A stretch of 64,000 nt of DNA. Source: Hyphomicrobium_A sp963817485. GTDB taxonomy: Bacteria > Pseudomonadota > Alphaproteobacteria > Rhizobiales > Hyphomicrobiaceae. The stretch covers positions 186,001-250,000 of the forward strand of contig CAWFOR010000016.1 of the NCBI GenBank assembly GCA_963817485.1, given 5' to 3'. The notes below the pieces were generated by a model. The model did no database searches. It was given only the letters and a program-made list of their open reading frames with translations, and was not told where the DNA came from. The translations under genes were made by a program, and so were the position numbers. Position 1 is the first letter of the stretch; every line of letters begins with the position of its first letter. This document shows, piece by piece, positions 1 to 10,625 of the stretch.

Positions 1-207
1 GGCGAGGATGGTCTGCACGCCGAGCAGCGGCGTGACCGAGACGAACGCGCCGATGGCACAGCCGAGCGCGATCTCATGCGGACTCGCCCGCAGATTGACG
101 AGGCGGCGGGCCACGGTCTTGAGGCTCTCGCTCCACGCGCCCCAAATGCTCCGGCGCGCCTCCCCGGAAGCGGGACGCGAGATGCCGGCACGACGAGGAA
201 GCACCAT
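1..207 (-). CDS. DUF2062 membrane protein, N-terminal part (runs off window)
   Basis: This is the first 69 codons of a protein that continues past base 1. I translated the minus strand from the ATG at 207-205. The visible part has a basic start, then a segment reading SLKTVARRLVNLRASPHEIALG followed by AIGAFVSVTPLLGVQTILA, cited here in pieces under 20 residues. That Arg-rich helix followed by a Gly/Pro-containing membrane segment is typical of DUF2062 proteins, small inner-membrane proteins of unknown function. It lies just downstream of rel on the same strand, as is common in Hyphomicrobiales near acpS-lepB-rnc. An in-frame stop lies just upstream of the ATG, which supports the start. Function is not known. 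Confidence 0.7.
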   Translation of the reverse strand, partial: MVLPRRAGISRPASGEARRSIWGAWSESLKTVARRLVNLRASPHEIALGCAIGAFVSVTPLLGVQTILA

Positions 208-274
208 CCTTCAGCTCACTCCAAAGCCGCCGAAAACCCGAAGGCACGCCTCGCGCCTATGGCCAATTCTCCTA

Positions 275-2512
<2,238 letters not shown>

Positions 2513-2613
2513 GGCCCGCCACGCTCCCTGGGCGGACGCCATCGGAAAGCGAAAATGCCTCCTCCGGCACTGCTAGCGACCGGCGCCGCCAAGGGAGGCG
2601 CCGGTGCTAAAGC

Positions 2614-3069
2614 TCAGCGCACCCGGTCGCGATCGCGATCGCGTTCACGCTCGCGGCCGCCGCCGTTGGGGCCACCGTTCGCGGACGGCTCCGTCGGGGT
2701 CATGCTTTCGAGGCCGCGCAGAAGCTGCTCCTCGGTCATCACGTCGACGACCGCATCGCTCGTCTGGTCGTCGCGGCCAAGGACGGGGGCGCGGCGATCC
2801 GGCGGCATGAGCGGAGCCGCTACGGCTTCCGGCTCGTCCACCTCGACGTTCTTCTGGATCGAATGGATGAGCGACTCGCGCATATCCTCGGGCGGGATGG
2901 TCCGATCGGCGATCTCGCGCAGCGCAATCACCGGATTCTTATCGTCGTTCACCGGCACGGTAATCGCGCTGCCGTCGGCGATGGAGCGGGCGCGATGCGC
3001 GGCGAGCAGAACCAGCTCGAAGCGGTTCGGCACCTTGTCGACGCAGTCTTCAACTGTCACGCGTGCCAT
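2614..3069 (-). CDS. rpoZ: DNA-directed RNA polymerase omega subunit
   Basis: The small RNA polymerase subunit that helps fold beta-prime and forms part of the ppGpp site 1. Its place just before rel is conserved. 151 residues from the ATG at 3069. The start is set by the family N-terminus MARVTVEDCVDKVPNRFEL and an AGGGG ribosome site upstream. The first ~65 residues are the omega fold, with RARSIADGS and NPVIALREIA. The rest is a long acidic and Arg-rich tail ending GRERERDRDRDRVR, which is encoded by runs of GATCGC. The core family is 60-90 residues, so the tail is an extension (alphaproteobacterial omegas are often longer). The Arg/Asp pattern recurs in S5 and S3 in this window. Confidence 0.95.
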   Translation of the reverse strand: MARVTVEDCVDKVPNRFELVLLAAHRARSIADGSAITVPVNDDKNPVIALREIADRTIPPEDMRESLIHSIQKNVEVDEPEAVAAPLMPPDRRAPVLGRDDQTSDAVVDVMTEEQLLRGLESMTPTEPSANGGPNGGGRERERDRDRDRVR

Positions 3070-3484
3070 GATCGAGCACCCCTCTGGTCCCTGGCGGTCT
3101 GACTTGGGAGACGAAGTGCGGCGCCAGCAAGCCGGCAACGCGGCGCGACCTCGTCGCTCCTAGTCGCATGAAACGTTGGGCGAATCAAGCGCGGGTCCCC
3201 TCATTTGACGGCGGCATACGGTCATCCTGTCGCCACCAAGATCCGCATACTCACATTTATTGTTCCAATATGTGGTGGTCCTGAGCGGAAAGCCTCTGTT
3301 AAGAGTGGCCATTGCGTACCGGTGCGTTGTGCGCCAGATTGTCGCAAAATTGCCAACCGCTTGAATGTCTTGCTAAAGGTCACGTGCCAAGCAGCGCCCT
3401 GTCGGCTTCGTCCCAGTTCGTTGCGACTTTCAGAAAAACCACTTCAAGCGCTCCTTGGCGCGCGCGGCCTTAAAGGGTGAAGCA
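3070..3484. other. 415-base divergent intergenic region, rpoZ / NYN gene
   Basis: No convincing coding sequence. It must hold the promoters for rpoZ-rel (minus) and the NYN-UDG pair (plus). A weak minus-strand sigma70-like match has TTGATT at 3183-3188 and GACTAG at 3160-3165 with 17 bases between. On the plus strand TTGACG at 3205-3210 has no good -10 partner. The part from about 3240 to 3400 is poorer in G+C than the surrounding genes and contains a short CACAT...ATGTG inverted repeat. I compared it by eye with 6S, tmRNA and signal recognition particle RNA hallmarks and saw none. Promoter calls here are guesses. Confidence 0.35.
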
Positions 3485-4120
3485 ATGCATTTCTATCCAA
3501 ACGAACGGATTGCTCTGTTTATCGACGGGGCGAACCTCTACGCCACCGCCAAATCGCTCGGTTTCGACATCGACTACAAGCGGTTGCTGACACACTTCCG
3601 CGCCAAGGGTCAGCTCGTGCGCGCGCTCTACTACACCGCATTGGCGGAGGACCAGGAGTATTCCTCCATCCGGCCGCTGATCGATTGGCTCGACTACAAT
3701 GGCTTCACCATGGTGACGAAGCCGACGAAGGAATTCACCGACGCCTCCGGGCGGCGCAAGGTGAAGGGCAACATGGACATCGAGCTGGCGGTGGACGCCA
3801 TGCGTCTCGCCCAGTCGCTCGATCATATCGTGCTCTTCTCCGGCGACGGCGATTTCCGCAGCCTCGTCGCCGCCCTGCAGCAGATGGGCAAGCGTGTCAG
3901 CGTCGTCTCAACGTTGCAGACACAGCCGCCGATGGTTGCCGACGAGTTGCGCAGGCAGGCGGATCAGTTCGTCGATATCGCCGACCTCGAGCAGCTCATC
4001 TGCCGCGATCCGGCAACGCGCGTAGACCGCGGTGGCACGCGCCCCCCCGGCCGCGGCCAGAACTTCGCGCCGCGAGAGCCCGGCTACCAGGACAACGACG
4101 ACCTCTCCGAAGAGGTCTGA
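3485..4120 (+). CDS. NYN-domain protein (LabA/DUF88 family), putative RNase
   Basis: 211 residues. The NYN domain is a PIN-like nuclease fold that usually acts on RNA. The acidic residues expected at the metal site are visible: LFIDGANLY near residue 11, MDIELAVDAM in the middle and LFSGDGDFRSLV near 115. The C-terminal 45 residues after DLEQLI are Arg/Gly/Pro-rich and look disordered. Start chosen at 3485 (MHFYPNERIALF) because AAAGGG sits about 10 bases upstream. An in-frame ATG at 3455 adds ten residues without family support. The UDG gene follows after 15 bases, so the two are likely co-transcribed. Activity is inferred from the family; no substrate is known. Confidence 0.9.
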   Translation: MHFYPNERIALFIDGANLYATAKSLGFDIDYKRLLTHFRAKGQLVRALYYTALAEDQEYSSIRPLIDWLDYNGFTMVTKPTKEFTDASGRRKVKGNMDIELAVDAMRLAQSLDHIVLFSGDGDFRSLVAALQQMGKRVSVVSTLQTQPPMVADELRRQADQFVDIADLEQLICRDPATRVDRGGTRPPGRGQNFAPREPGYQDNDDLSEEV

Positions 4121-4135
4121 TAGGCGCATCTCACG

Positions 4136-4855
4136 ATGGCAGTGCAGACTTCGGCAGCCGACCCTGCGGAGCCGCCGAAGCTGTGCGCGCTGTGCCCGCG
4201 GCTCGTGGATTTTCGCGAGTTGAACCGCGCCAAGGCACCCGACTGGTACAACGGCGCAGTGCCCTCGTTCGGCGATCCGGCCGCACGCGTGCTCATCGTC
4301 GGGCTCGCGCCGGGGCTCAACGGCGCCAACCGCACGGGGCGTCCGTTCACCGGCGATTATGCGGGCGAGCTGCTCTACGGAACGCTCCTGAAGTTCGGCT
4401 TTGCCCGCGGTGAGTACGCGGCGCGAGTCGACGACGGGCTTCAGCTCGTCGACTGCATGATCACCAACGCCGTGCGCTGTGTGCCCCCCGAGAACAAGCC
4501 GACGCCGGAAGAGGCCGCGACCTGCCGAGGATTTCTCAAGGCGCGGTTCGCAGCAATGTCCAACCTGCAGGCGATCGTGGCGCTGGGTCGCGTCGCACAC
4601 GACAACACGCTCGCCGCCTTCGGATGCCGAAAGGCGCTGTTTCCCTTCGCGCACGGGGCGCAGCACGCGCTTCCCGGCGCCCCGGCACTCTTCGACAGCT
4701 TCCACTGCTCGCGCTACAACACCAACACCGGACGTCTCACGGCGGAGATGTTCCACGCGGTGTTTGCCGCGGTTCGCGGTATGCTCCCCGAGACGTCGCC
4801 CGCCGCCCGAGTCAAACCCGGCGGCGGGAAGGGATCGAGCACGGCACGCTATTGA
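4136..4855 (+). CDS. uracil-DNA glycosylase family 5 (UdgB-like, 4Fe-4S)
   Basis: Removes uracil, and in family 5 also hypoxanthine and related deaminated bases, from DNA, starting base excision repair. 239 residues. Motif A is at 56-74 (GLAPGLNGANRTGRPFTGD). The N of GGN/GAN and lack of the family 1 Asp fit UdgB enzymes. Motif B is at 190-202 (HCSRYNTNTGRLT). Four cysteines, Cys17-x2-Cys20 and Cys115-x14-Cys130, should hold the 4Fe-4S cluster. The last 25 residues are a Gly/Lys-rich tail. It follows the NYN gene after 15 bases, so probably one operon. The family assignment is strong. Substrate preference is not readable from the sequence. Confidence 0.9.
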   Translation: MAVQTSAADPAEPPKLCALCPRLVDFRELNRAKAPDWYNGAVPSFGDPAARVLIVGLAPGLNGANRTGRPFTGDYAGELLYGTLLKFGFARGEYAARVDDGLQLVDCMITNAVRCVPPENKPTPEEAATCRGFLKARFAAMSNLQAIVALGRVAHDNTLAAFGCRKALFPFAHGAQHALPGAPALFDSFHCSRYNTNTGRLTAEMFHAVFAAVRGMLPETSPAARVKPGGGKGSSTARY

Positions 4856-4971
4856 GAGCTGTGCATAACGCCTTGCCGTTGCGCCGGCTCCCGGCCGCGC
4901 GCCGGCGTTCAAGGCTCGGTTACACTCGATCGGTATTCTGTCGGGGCCGTTCCCCAGAGAGAGGCTCGACC

Positions 4972-5379
4972 ATGGCGCTCGATATTGCCCCCGAGAAGGT
5001 GGCCCACGTGATCATCAAGGCGCGCGAGTACGACGCCAAGGTCGGCGCGTGGAACGACACGCGCGAGGAAGGCGATGCCGAGGAGGATCCGAGCGCGATC
5101 CTCGAGGATTTCGCAGACGATCCGACGAAGGCCGAGCTCACCGGCTTCATCGAGTCGCTCAACTACGACGAGCAGGCAAACCTCGTGGCGCTCGCCTGGG
5201 TCGGGCGCGGCACCTTCGAGAAGGAGGAGTTTGCGGAAGCCGTCGAGACGGCGCGCGCCGAGCGCATCACTGCGACAGCGAATTACCTCCTCGGCATTCC
5301 CATGCTCGCCGATTTTCTCGAGGAGGGGCTCGAAAAGCTGGGCTACTCCGTCGACGAGATCGAGAGCGACGTGCGCTAA
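4972..5379 (+). CDS. DUF3775 domain protein
   Basis: 135 residues, cytoplasmic and acidic. The sequence contains ESLNYDEQANLVALAWVGRG and later TANYLLGIPMLADFLEEGL, which match DUF3775, an alphaproteobacterial family of unknown function. No signal peptide, membrane segment or catalytic motif is apparent. The start at 4972 has AGAGAGAGG just upstream. The gene ends in a four-base overlap with the convergent peroxiredoxin-like gene, so their 3' ends meet. It is 116 bases after the glycosylase, so it may have its own promoter or be read through from the NYN-UDG pair. I cannot assign a role. Confidence 0.85.
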   Translation: MALDIAPEKVAHVIIKAREYDAKVGAWNDTREEGDAEEDPSAILEDFADDPTKAELTGFIESLNYDEQANLVALAWVGRGTFEKEEFAEAVETARAERITATANYLLGIPMLADFLEEGLEKLGYSVDEIESDVR

Positions 5380-5930
5380 GCCGTTGTACGGGCCCCGGCC
5401 GCTTGCAGCCAGGCCAGAACCTCGCCCGCGTGCGTCTCGGGTGGATGCACGGGATAGAACACGTGCCCGACGCTCCCATCGCGCACGTAAAGCGTGAGCC
5501 GCCTCAGGTAGAGCGTTCCGCCCGCCGCAAACGTCGGCAGGCGCAAAGCCTTTTGCACGCGAAAGGCAGCATCGCTCAGGATCGCGAACGGGACGCCGAG
5601 CCGGACGCTGAGCTCCTGCTGATGCTCAATGTCCTGTGTGCTGAGCCCGAACACCTCGACGCCGAGTTCCCGGAAGCGCGCGTAGTGGTCGCGGAAGCCC
5701 GCGGTCTCGGGCGTCGAGCCGTGCGCGCCTGCGATGTCGTCCCAACCCGGCGGATCGGCGAGCCCGGGACGCCCTGTCCACGGATAGACGTAGACGATTG
5801 CCGCGCCCGGCAGCCTGCCTAGGCTGACCTCGCCGCCGCGTGTGGAGGGGAGTGCAAGGTCGGGTAGCCGCGTGCCGGGCACGAGATGGGCTGCGCCACC
5901 ATCGTCGGCGGGCGCCGGTGCCGGGCTCAT
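5376..5930 (-). CDS. peroxiredoxin-like protein lacking catalytic cysteines
   Basis: 184 residues of AhpC/TSA (PrxQ/BCP-like) thioredoxin fold, clearly a paralogue of the gene just upstream. Shared blocks are DLALPSTRGGEVSLGRL, VYPWTGRPG, VFGLSTQ, FAILSDA and LYLRRLTLYVRDG. The active-site stretch that reads GCTPQACAFRD in the neighbour here reads GSTPETAGFRD, so the peroxidatic Cys is Ser72 and the resolving Cys is Ala77. A normal peroxidase reaction is therefore not expected. The start ATG overlaps the neighbour's stop (ATGA), which indicates translational coupling. Possible roles are a non-catalytic partner or chaperone-like subunit of the active paralogue. That is inference. Confidence 0.85.
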   Translation of the reverse strand: MSPAPAPADDGGAAHLVPGTRLPDLALPSTRGGEVSLGRLPGAAIVYVYPWTGRPGLADPPGWDDIAGAHGSTPETAGFRDHYARFRELGVEVFGLSTQDIEHQQELSVRLGVPFAILSDAAFRVQKALRLPTFAAGGTLYLRRLTLYVRDGSVGHVFYPVHPPETHAGEVLAWLQAAGARTTA

Positions 5931-6496
5931 CGACGATTGGCCTCGAGCCACGCCAGCACGTCGGCTGCGTTCCGATCGGGGGGAAACACGGGATAGAACA
6001 CCTTGGTGATGGTGCCATCGTCGGCGATGAGCGTGAGCCGCCTCAGCATCGAACGGCCATCGATCTCCATGCGCGGTAGATCGATGGCTTCGGCGAGCTG
6101 GTCTCCCGCATCGGAAAGCAGCGGGAATGGCAGGTGCAGCCGGGTGGCGGCTTCGCTCTGCTGAGTCGTGGTCTGCGTCGACAATCCAAATACGCGAGTG
6201 GCACCTGCTGCCAACAGCTCCGCATGCAGGTCGCGAAAGGCGCAAGCCTGCGGCGTGCATCCGCGCGCGCCGGGAATGGCGTCCCAGCCGTCGGGGAGCG
6301 CTTCGCCAGGACTGCCGGTCATAGGGTAGGCAAACACGATCGCGCGCCCGGCAAGTCTGCCGAGGCTGACGGCGCTGCCGTCCGTAGCAGGGAGCGCCAG
6401 ATCGGGCAGTGCAGAGCCTTCTAGATGGCGTGCGCCGCCGTCATCCTCGGGCCGCGGCAAACGGGACCAGTCGACGTCGAGGAGATCCGCCGGCAT
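5927..6496 (-). CDS. peroxiredoxin, PrxQ/BCP-like
   Basis: 189 residues. Reduces hydrogen peroxide or organic peroxides using a cysteine pair. The active site GCTPQACAFRD gives a candidate peroxidatic Cys80 and resolving Cys85 four residues apart, as in PrxQ/BCP enzymes. Other family blocks are DLALPATDG, FAYPMTG, VFGLSTQ, FPLLSDA and VFYPVFPPD. The ATG at 6496 overlaps the restored smpB stop (TGATG), and its own stop overlaps the start of the cysteine-less paralogue, so smpB-prx-prx' read as one tightly packed operon. A 348-codon open frame joins SmpB to this protein, but only because of an indel in smpB. Confidence 0.88.
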   Translation of the reverse strand: MPADLLDVDWSRLPRPEDDGGARHLEGSALPDLALPATDGSAVSLGRLAGRAIVFAYPMTGSPGEALPDGWDAIPGARGCTPQACAFRDLHAELLAAGATRVFGLSTQTTTQQSEAATRLHLPFPLLSDAGDQLAEAIDLPRMEIDGRSMLRRLTLIADDGTITKVFYPVFPPDRNAADVLAWLEANRR

Positions 6497-6973
6497 CACC
6501 CCTTCTCCCGCATGAGGCGCGCCTTCTCGCGGTTCCAGTCGCGCTGCTTGGAAGCTTCGCGCTTGTCGTGCAGCTTCTTGCCCTCGGCGACGCGCGAGCT
6601 TCAGCTTGGCGATGCCGCGCGCGTTGAAATAGAGCTCCAGCGGCACGATCGTCATGCCCTGCCGCTCCACCGCCACCGACAGCTTGTGGATCTCCTTGGC
6701 GTGCAGCAACAGCCGGCGCTTGCGCCGCGGCTCGTGCTGGAAGAAGCGTCCGGCGCCCTGGTATTCGGGGATGTAGGCGTTGATCAGCCACAGGCCGCCA
6801 TCTTCCGAAGAGGCATAGCTCTCCGTGATGTTGGCCTGCCCCTTGCGCAGCGACTTCACCTCCGTGCCCGTCAACTGCAGGCCGGCTTCCATCGTGTCGG
6901 TGAGGAAGTATTCGTGGCGCGCCTGCCGGTTCTCGGCAACGACACGGCGGCCATCGTCCTTTTTGGCCGCCAT
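6496..6973 (-). CDS. smpB: SsrA-binding protein SmpB (frame broken by +1 near 6592)
   Basis: Binds tmRNA and delivers it to stalled ribosomes for trans-translation. The N-terminal part is typical: ENRQARHEYFLTDT, GTEVKSLRKG, YIPEYQGAGRF. The family text IAKLKLA is followed in another frame by VAEGKKLHDKRE, WNREKARLMREKG and a stop at 6498-6496. Removing one base in the GCGCG run at about 6591-6595 joins the two and gives a normal ~158-residue SmpB with the conserved Lys-rich tail. The break is most likely a sequencing insertion. Only if it is real would SmpB lose the tail that enters the ribosomal decoding site. dapA lies upstream, 36 bases away. Confidence 0.9.
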
Positions 6974-7009
6974 GGCCTACACGCCTCCTCTACGCGGGCT
7001 CGGGCTCGC

Positions 7010-7901
7010 CTACTCGGCGGCCCGCGCCTGGATGAGGCCGACCCGCGCCAGCGCCGCATCGACGAGCTTCTTGGAGGCCTCCGCGATCGGCGCCAGCGGC
7101 AACCGGGTGTCCGGGCCGCACAGCCCGAGGCGGGAGGCGGCGTACTTCACGGGGCCGGGGTTTGAACTCGCAGAACAGCGTATCGTGCAGCGGCATCAGC
7201 CGGTCCTGCAGCGCAAGCGCCGCCTTGTAGTCGCCCTTGAGGCACGCGTTCTGGAACTCCGCGCACATGCGCGGGGCGATGTTGGAGGTGACCGAGATGC
7301 AGCCGTGGCCGCCGTGCGCCATGAAGCCCAGCGCGGTCGCGTCCTCGCCCGACAGCATGTTGAACTCGGGCCCCATGGCCGCGCGCTGCTGGGAAGCGCG
7401 CGCGAGGTTGGCGGTCGCGTCCTTCACGCCGACGACATTCTTCAAGTCGAAGCAGCGGGCCATGGTCTCGACGCCCATGTCGACGACCGAGCGGCCGGGA
7501 ATGTTGTAGATGACGATGGGGATGTTCACGGCGTCATTGATCGCCTTATAGTGGCGGAAGAGGCCCTCTTGCGTCGGCTTGTTGTAGTAGGGCGTGACGA
7601 CGAGCACCGCGTCCGCGCCCACCTTGGCTGCGTGCTTGGTGAAGTCGATCGCCTCGGCGGTCGAATTGGAGCCGGCACCTGCGATCACGGGCACGCGCTT
7701 CTTGGCCGTCTCGACGGTCAGCTCGACGAGCCGCTTGTGCTCCTCGTGCGACAGCGTCGGGCTCTCGCCGGTCGTGCCGACGGGGACGAGGCCGTGCGTG
7801 CCCTCGCTGATCTGCCATTCGACGATGCGCCGGAAGGCATCCTCGTCGATCTTGCCGTTGGCGAACGGCGTGATCAGCGCCGTGAAAGATCCCTTGAACA
7901 T
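7010..7901 (-). CDS. dapA: 4-hydroxy-tetrahydrodipicolinate synthase (frame broken by +1 near 7163)
   Basis: Condenses pyruvate with aspartate semialdehyde, the first committed step of lysine and diaminopimelate synthesis. Visible motifs are GTTGESPTL, ITPFANGKID, the catalytic Tyr in VVTPYYNKPTQEG, YNIPGRS and the Schiff-base Lys in VVGVKDATA. The reading frame continues to LFCEF and then shifts. After dropping one base at 7161-7166 it reads NPGPVKYAASRLGLCG and on to a stop at 7010-7012, giving about 296 residues, the family length. Start at 7901 (MFKGSFTALITPF); the open frame runs 41 codons further upstream without family match. Pairing with smpB is common in this order. The indel is probably an error. 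Confidence 0.92.
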
Positions 7902-8163
7902 TTGCTTACGATCCCCGAGCTCGCGGCCCTTTTTCGCGTCTTCTATCGCGTCTTGTCGTTTCCTGGGCGGTTCTTGCGGCGTTGTCGGCCGCCGATGCCA
8001 CGCTATCGCCGCATCTGGAGGCATCCTGCGGCTTAACGTGAGACGGCGCCTTGTCCCTCGCGGGCCTGCTTGATACTTTCGCCGCGCCTTACTGACAGAG
8101 TCGCAACGCGCTCATGCAGCGCGACATTAGGACCTTGACCTACACCTCGCAAGTCGGCTTCCG

Positions 8164-10542
8164 ATGGCGCGTGTGGAAGGATGTTCATTGGCTCAGCCGC
8201 ATACGCAGCAATACCCCGTCGGCTGCCCGGAGGTCGCCCGGCCCTCTCCGGGCTGGAGGCCGGCGTCTCGGCTCCTAGCCACCATCATCCTAGCCACGAT
8301 GTGGGCGCCTGCGGGGGCCGAACCGGCAACCGCCCCCAAAGTCGCTCCGGGGCAACAGAGCCCCGCCAAATCGACGCAAGCCGCAACCGCATCCCCACCG
8401 GCCGAGTCCGGCGCGGTCGAACCCGGCGTTCCCGCGCCGCCCGTGTCGTCTCCCACGTCGCCGCCCATGACGCCGAAGGCGCGCGAAGCTGCGCACATCG
8501 AGCGCCTCGATAGCCTCATCGCGCCTCTGAGCAAATACGATCTCCCGGCCGACGACGCCCCTAGGATCAAGGGCGCCATCGAGGCGCTTGCGGCGAACAA
8601 GCCCGACAAGGCGGCGGAATTCGCAAAGGACGTGAGCGATCCGATCGGCCGCAAGCTGATCGCCTGGTACCGCCTGCGCCAGGGCCAAGGCGAGGCGCGC
8701 GACTACCTGGCCTTCCTCGACGCCAACCCCGACTGGCCCAGCCGCGACTACCTGCGCCAGCGGATGGAAGAGGCGCTGTTTGTTGAAGGCGGCAGCACCG
8801 ACCTGATCGCCACCTACTTCAAGGACGGCAAGGCGCTGAGCGGCTCGGGACTCGCGCTGCTCGCCTCCGTCGAGCTTGCGCACGGCAACAAGGACAAGGC
8901 GAAGGCGCTCGCCTCCGAAGCCTGGCGCAAATACGACCTTCCCTCCTCGCTGGAGCCGGGTTTCCTGACCCGCTTCGGCTCGCTCTTGACGGAGGAGGAT
9001 CACAAGTGGCGCCTCGACCGTCTGCTCGTCGACGATGTGCGCTATCAGGCGAACCGCAAGGAGCGCGCCGAGATCGCCAAGCGGGTCCTTCCCCTGCTCT
9101 CGGTTGCTGAGCAGAAGAAGGCGCAGGCCCGGCTCGCCGTGTTTCTGCAGTCGCATGGCGCGAAGGCGAAGTTGAAGGCCGCCGCCCCGAGCGCCAAGGG
9201 CTCCGACTGGGGGCTCGTCTTTCACAAAGTGCAGACGCTGCGTCAGGCGAACAAGCTCGATGAGGCTGCGAAGCTGATCCTGACGGCGCCGGGCGATCCT
9301 GCCGTCGTCGCCAATCTCGACGAATGGTGGATCGAGCGCCAGAAGCTCGCCTACATGGCGCTCACGGCAAACAAGCCGAAGCTCGCCTACGATCTCGTGC
9401 GCGAGGTCGGCGGCATCAGCGGCAATGAGTCGAACGAGCAGTCGTTCATGGCCGGCTGGATCGCGCTGCGCTACCTCAAGGACAAGGCCGCTGCGGAGCG
9501 CCATTTCGAGGCATTCAGCAAATCCGCCGACGGCCCTTTGAGCCGCGCCAAGTCGCATTACTGGCTCGGCCGCCTCTACGAGGCGAAGGGCGACCGGCCG
9601 AAGGCGACGGAGGAATACCGTCTCGCCGCCGCGTCGATCGACACCTTCTACGGCCTGCTGGCAATGCAGAAGCTCGACCCCGGCAGCCACCGCATCTCGC
9701 TGTCGCCACCGGCCGAGCCGACGCCTCAGCAGGTCGAGCGTTTGAGCAACCTCGACATCGCGAAAGCGATCTTCGTTGCCCGCAAGGCCGGCCTCAACAC
9801 GTCGATCCCGCGCATCATGTTCCAGCGTCTCTATACGCTCGACGACAGCGAGAGCTGGGCCGGTTTGATCGCCCATCTCGCCCGCTCCACCGGCGACACG
9901 CAGACGGCCGTGCGCATTGGCAAGCAAGCGGTGGCGCGGGGCCAGAACCTGGTCCTGTACAGCTATCCGGTGCACGCGCTGCCCGACTACAAGCCGCTCA
10001 GAACGCCGCCCGAGGCCGCACTTCTATTCGGCCTTGCCCGGCAGGAGACCGAATTCAACTCAGATACCGTCTCGGGAGCTGGCGCGCGCGGTATCCTGCA
10101 GGTCATGAAGGGCACGGCGAACCACGTCTGCCGCGACTACAAGATCAAGTGCGACCACAAGCAGCTCCTCGTCAACGGCTCCTATAACACCATGATCGCG
10201 TCCGCCTACGTTGCCGACCGCCTCGCCGAGTTCGACGGCTCCTACGTGCTCAGCATCGCGAGCTATAACGCCGGACCCGGCCGCGCGCACCAGTGGATCA
10301 GCGAGTTCGGCGATCCGCGCAAGGCGAGCGTCGACCCGATCGACTGGATCGAGCGCATCCCCATCGAGGAGACGCGCCGCTACGTCGGCAAGGTTTTGTC
10401 CAACATCCAGATTTATCGCGCGCGCCTCGGAGACGAAGCGACGGCTTTGCGACTCGACCAGGACCTGGCTCGGGCGCGCGAAGCCTCGCTCTCGCCGCGC
10501 GAGCGCAAGGCGGCCAACACCGACACGGCGAAGTCCGAGTGA
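8164..10542 (+). CDS. soluble lytic murein transglycosylase (Slt70-like)
   Basis: Periplasmic enzyme that cleaves the MurNAc-GlcNAc bond of peptidoglycan with 1,6-anhydro product formation. 792 residues. A hydrophobic stretch RLLATIILATMWAPAGA ends at a likely signal cleavage site near residue 52, followed by an Ala/Pro/Thr-rich linker to about 105. Residues ~110-600 are helical repeats of the Slt U/L superhelix type. The C-terminal SLT domain has catalytic Glu628 in RQETEFNS, then GARGILQVM and ASYNAGPGR. The assigned start has no clear ribosome site and an unusually long n-region, so the true start could be slightly downstream. It diverges from dapA across 262 bases. Confidence 0.92.
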   Translation: MARVEGCSLAQPHTQQYPVGCPEVARPSPGWRPASRLLATIILATMWAPAGAEPATAPKVAPGQQSPAKSTQAATASPPAESGAVEPGVPAPPVSSPTSPPMTPKAREAAHIERLDSLIAPLSKYDLPADDAPRIKGAIEALAANKPDKAAEFAKDVSDPIGRKLIAWYRLRQGQGEARDYLAFLDANPDWPSRDYLRQRMEEALFVEGGSTDLIATYFKDGKALSGSGLALLASVELAHGNKDKAKALASEAWRKYDLPSSLEPGFLTRFGSLLTEEDHKWRLDRLLVDDVRYQANRKERAEIAKRVLPLLSVAEQKKAQARLAVFLQSHGAKAKLKAAAPSAKGSDWGLVFHKVQTLRQANKLDEAAKLILTAPGDPAVVANLDEWWIERQKLAYMALTANKPKLAYDLVREVGGISGNESNEQSFMAGWIALRYLKDKAAAERHFEAFSKSADGPLSRAKSHYWLGRLYEAKGDRPKATEEYRLAAASIDTFYGLLAMQKLDPGSHRISLSPPAEPTPQQVERLSNLDIAKAIFVARKAGLNTSIPRIMFQRLYTLDDSESWAGLIAHLARSTGDTQTAVRIGKQAVARGQNLVLYSYPVHALPDYKPLRTPPEAALLFGLARQETEFNSDTVSGAGARGILQVMKGTANHVCRDYKIKCDHKQLLVNGSYNTMIASAYVADRLAEFDGSYVLSIASYNAGPGRAHQWISEFGDPRKASVDPIDWIERIPIEETRRYVGKVLSNIQIYRARLGDEATALRLDQDLARAREASLSPRERKAANTDTAKSE

Positions 10543-10625
10543 CGAGCAGCCGGCATCGATAGCATTTCCCGAAGCGGCCTGACGCCAGGCGGGCTAGTAC
10601 GACGCACTGGCGTAGCGGAGAGTTC

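Noticed and set aside
3240..3400. Housekeeping RNA (6S, tmRNA or SRP RNA) in the rpoZ-NYN gap
   Set aside because: Lower G+C and a short hairpin drew attention, but none of the conserved sequence marks of these RNAs could be found.
5927..6973. 348-codon SmpB-peroxiredoxin fusion
   Set aside because: Product of a one-base insertion; the two genes separate cleanly with a TGATG overlap when corrected.
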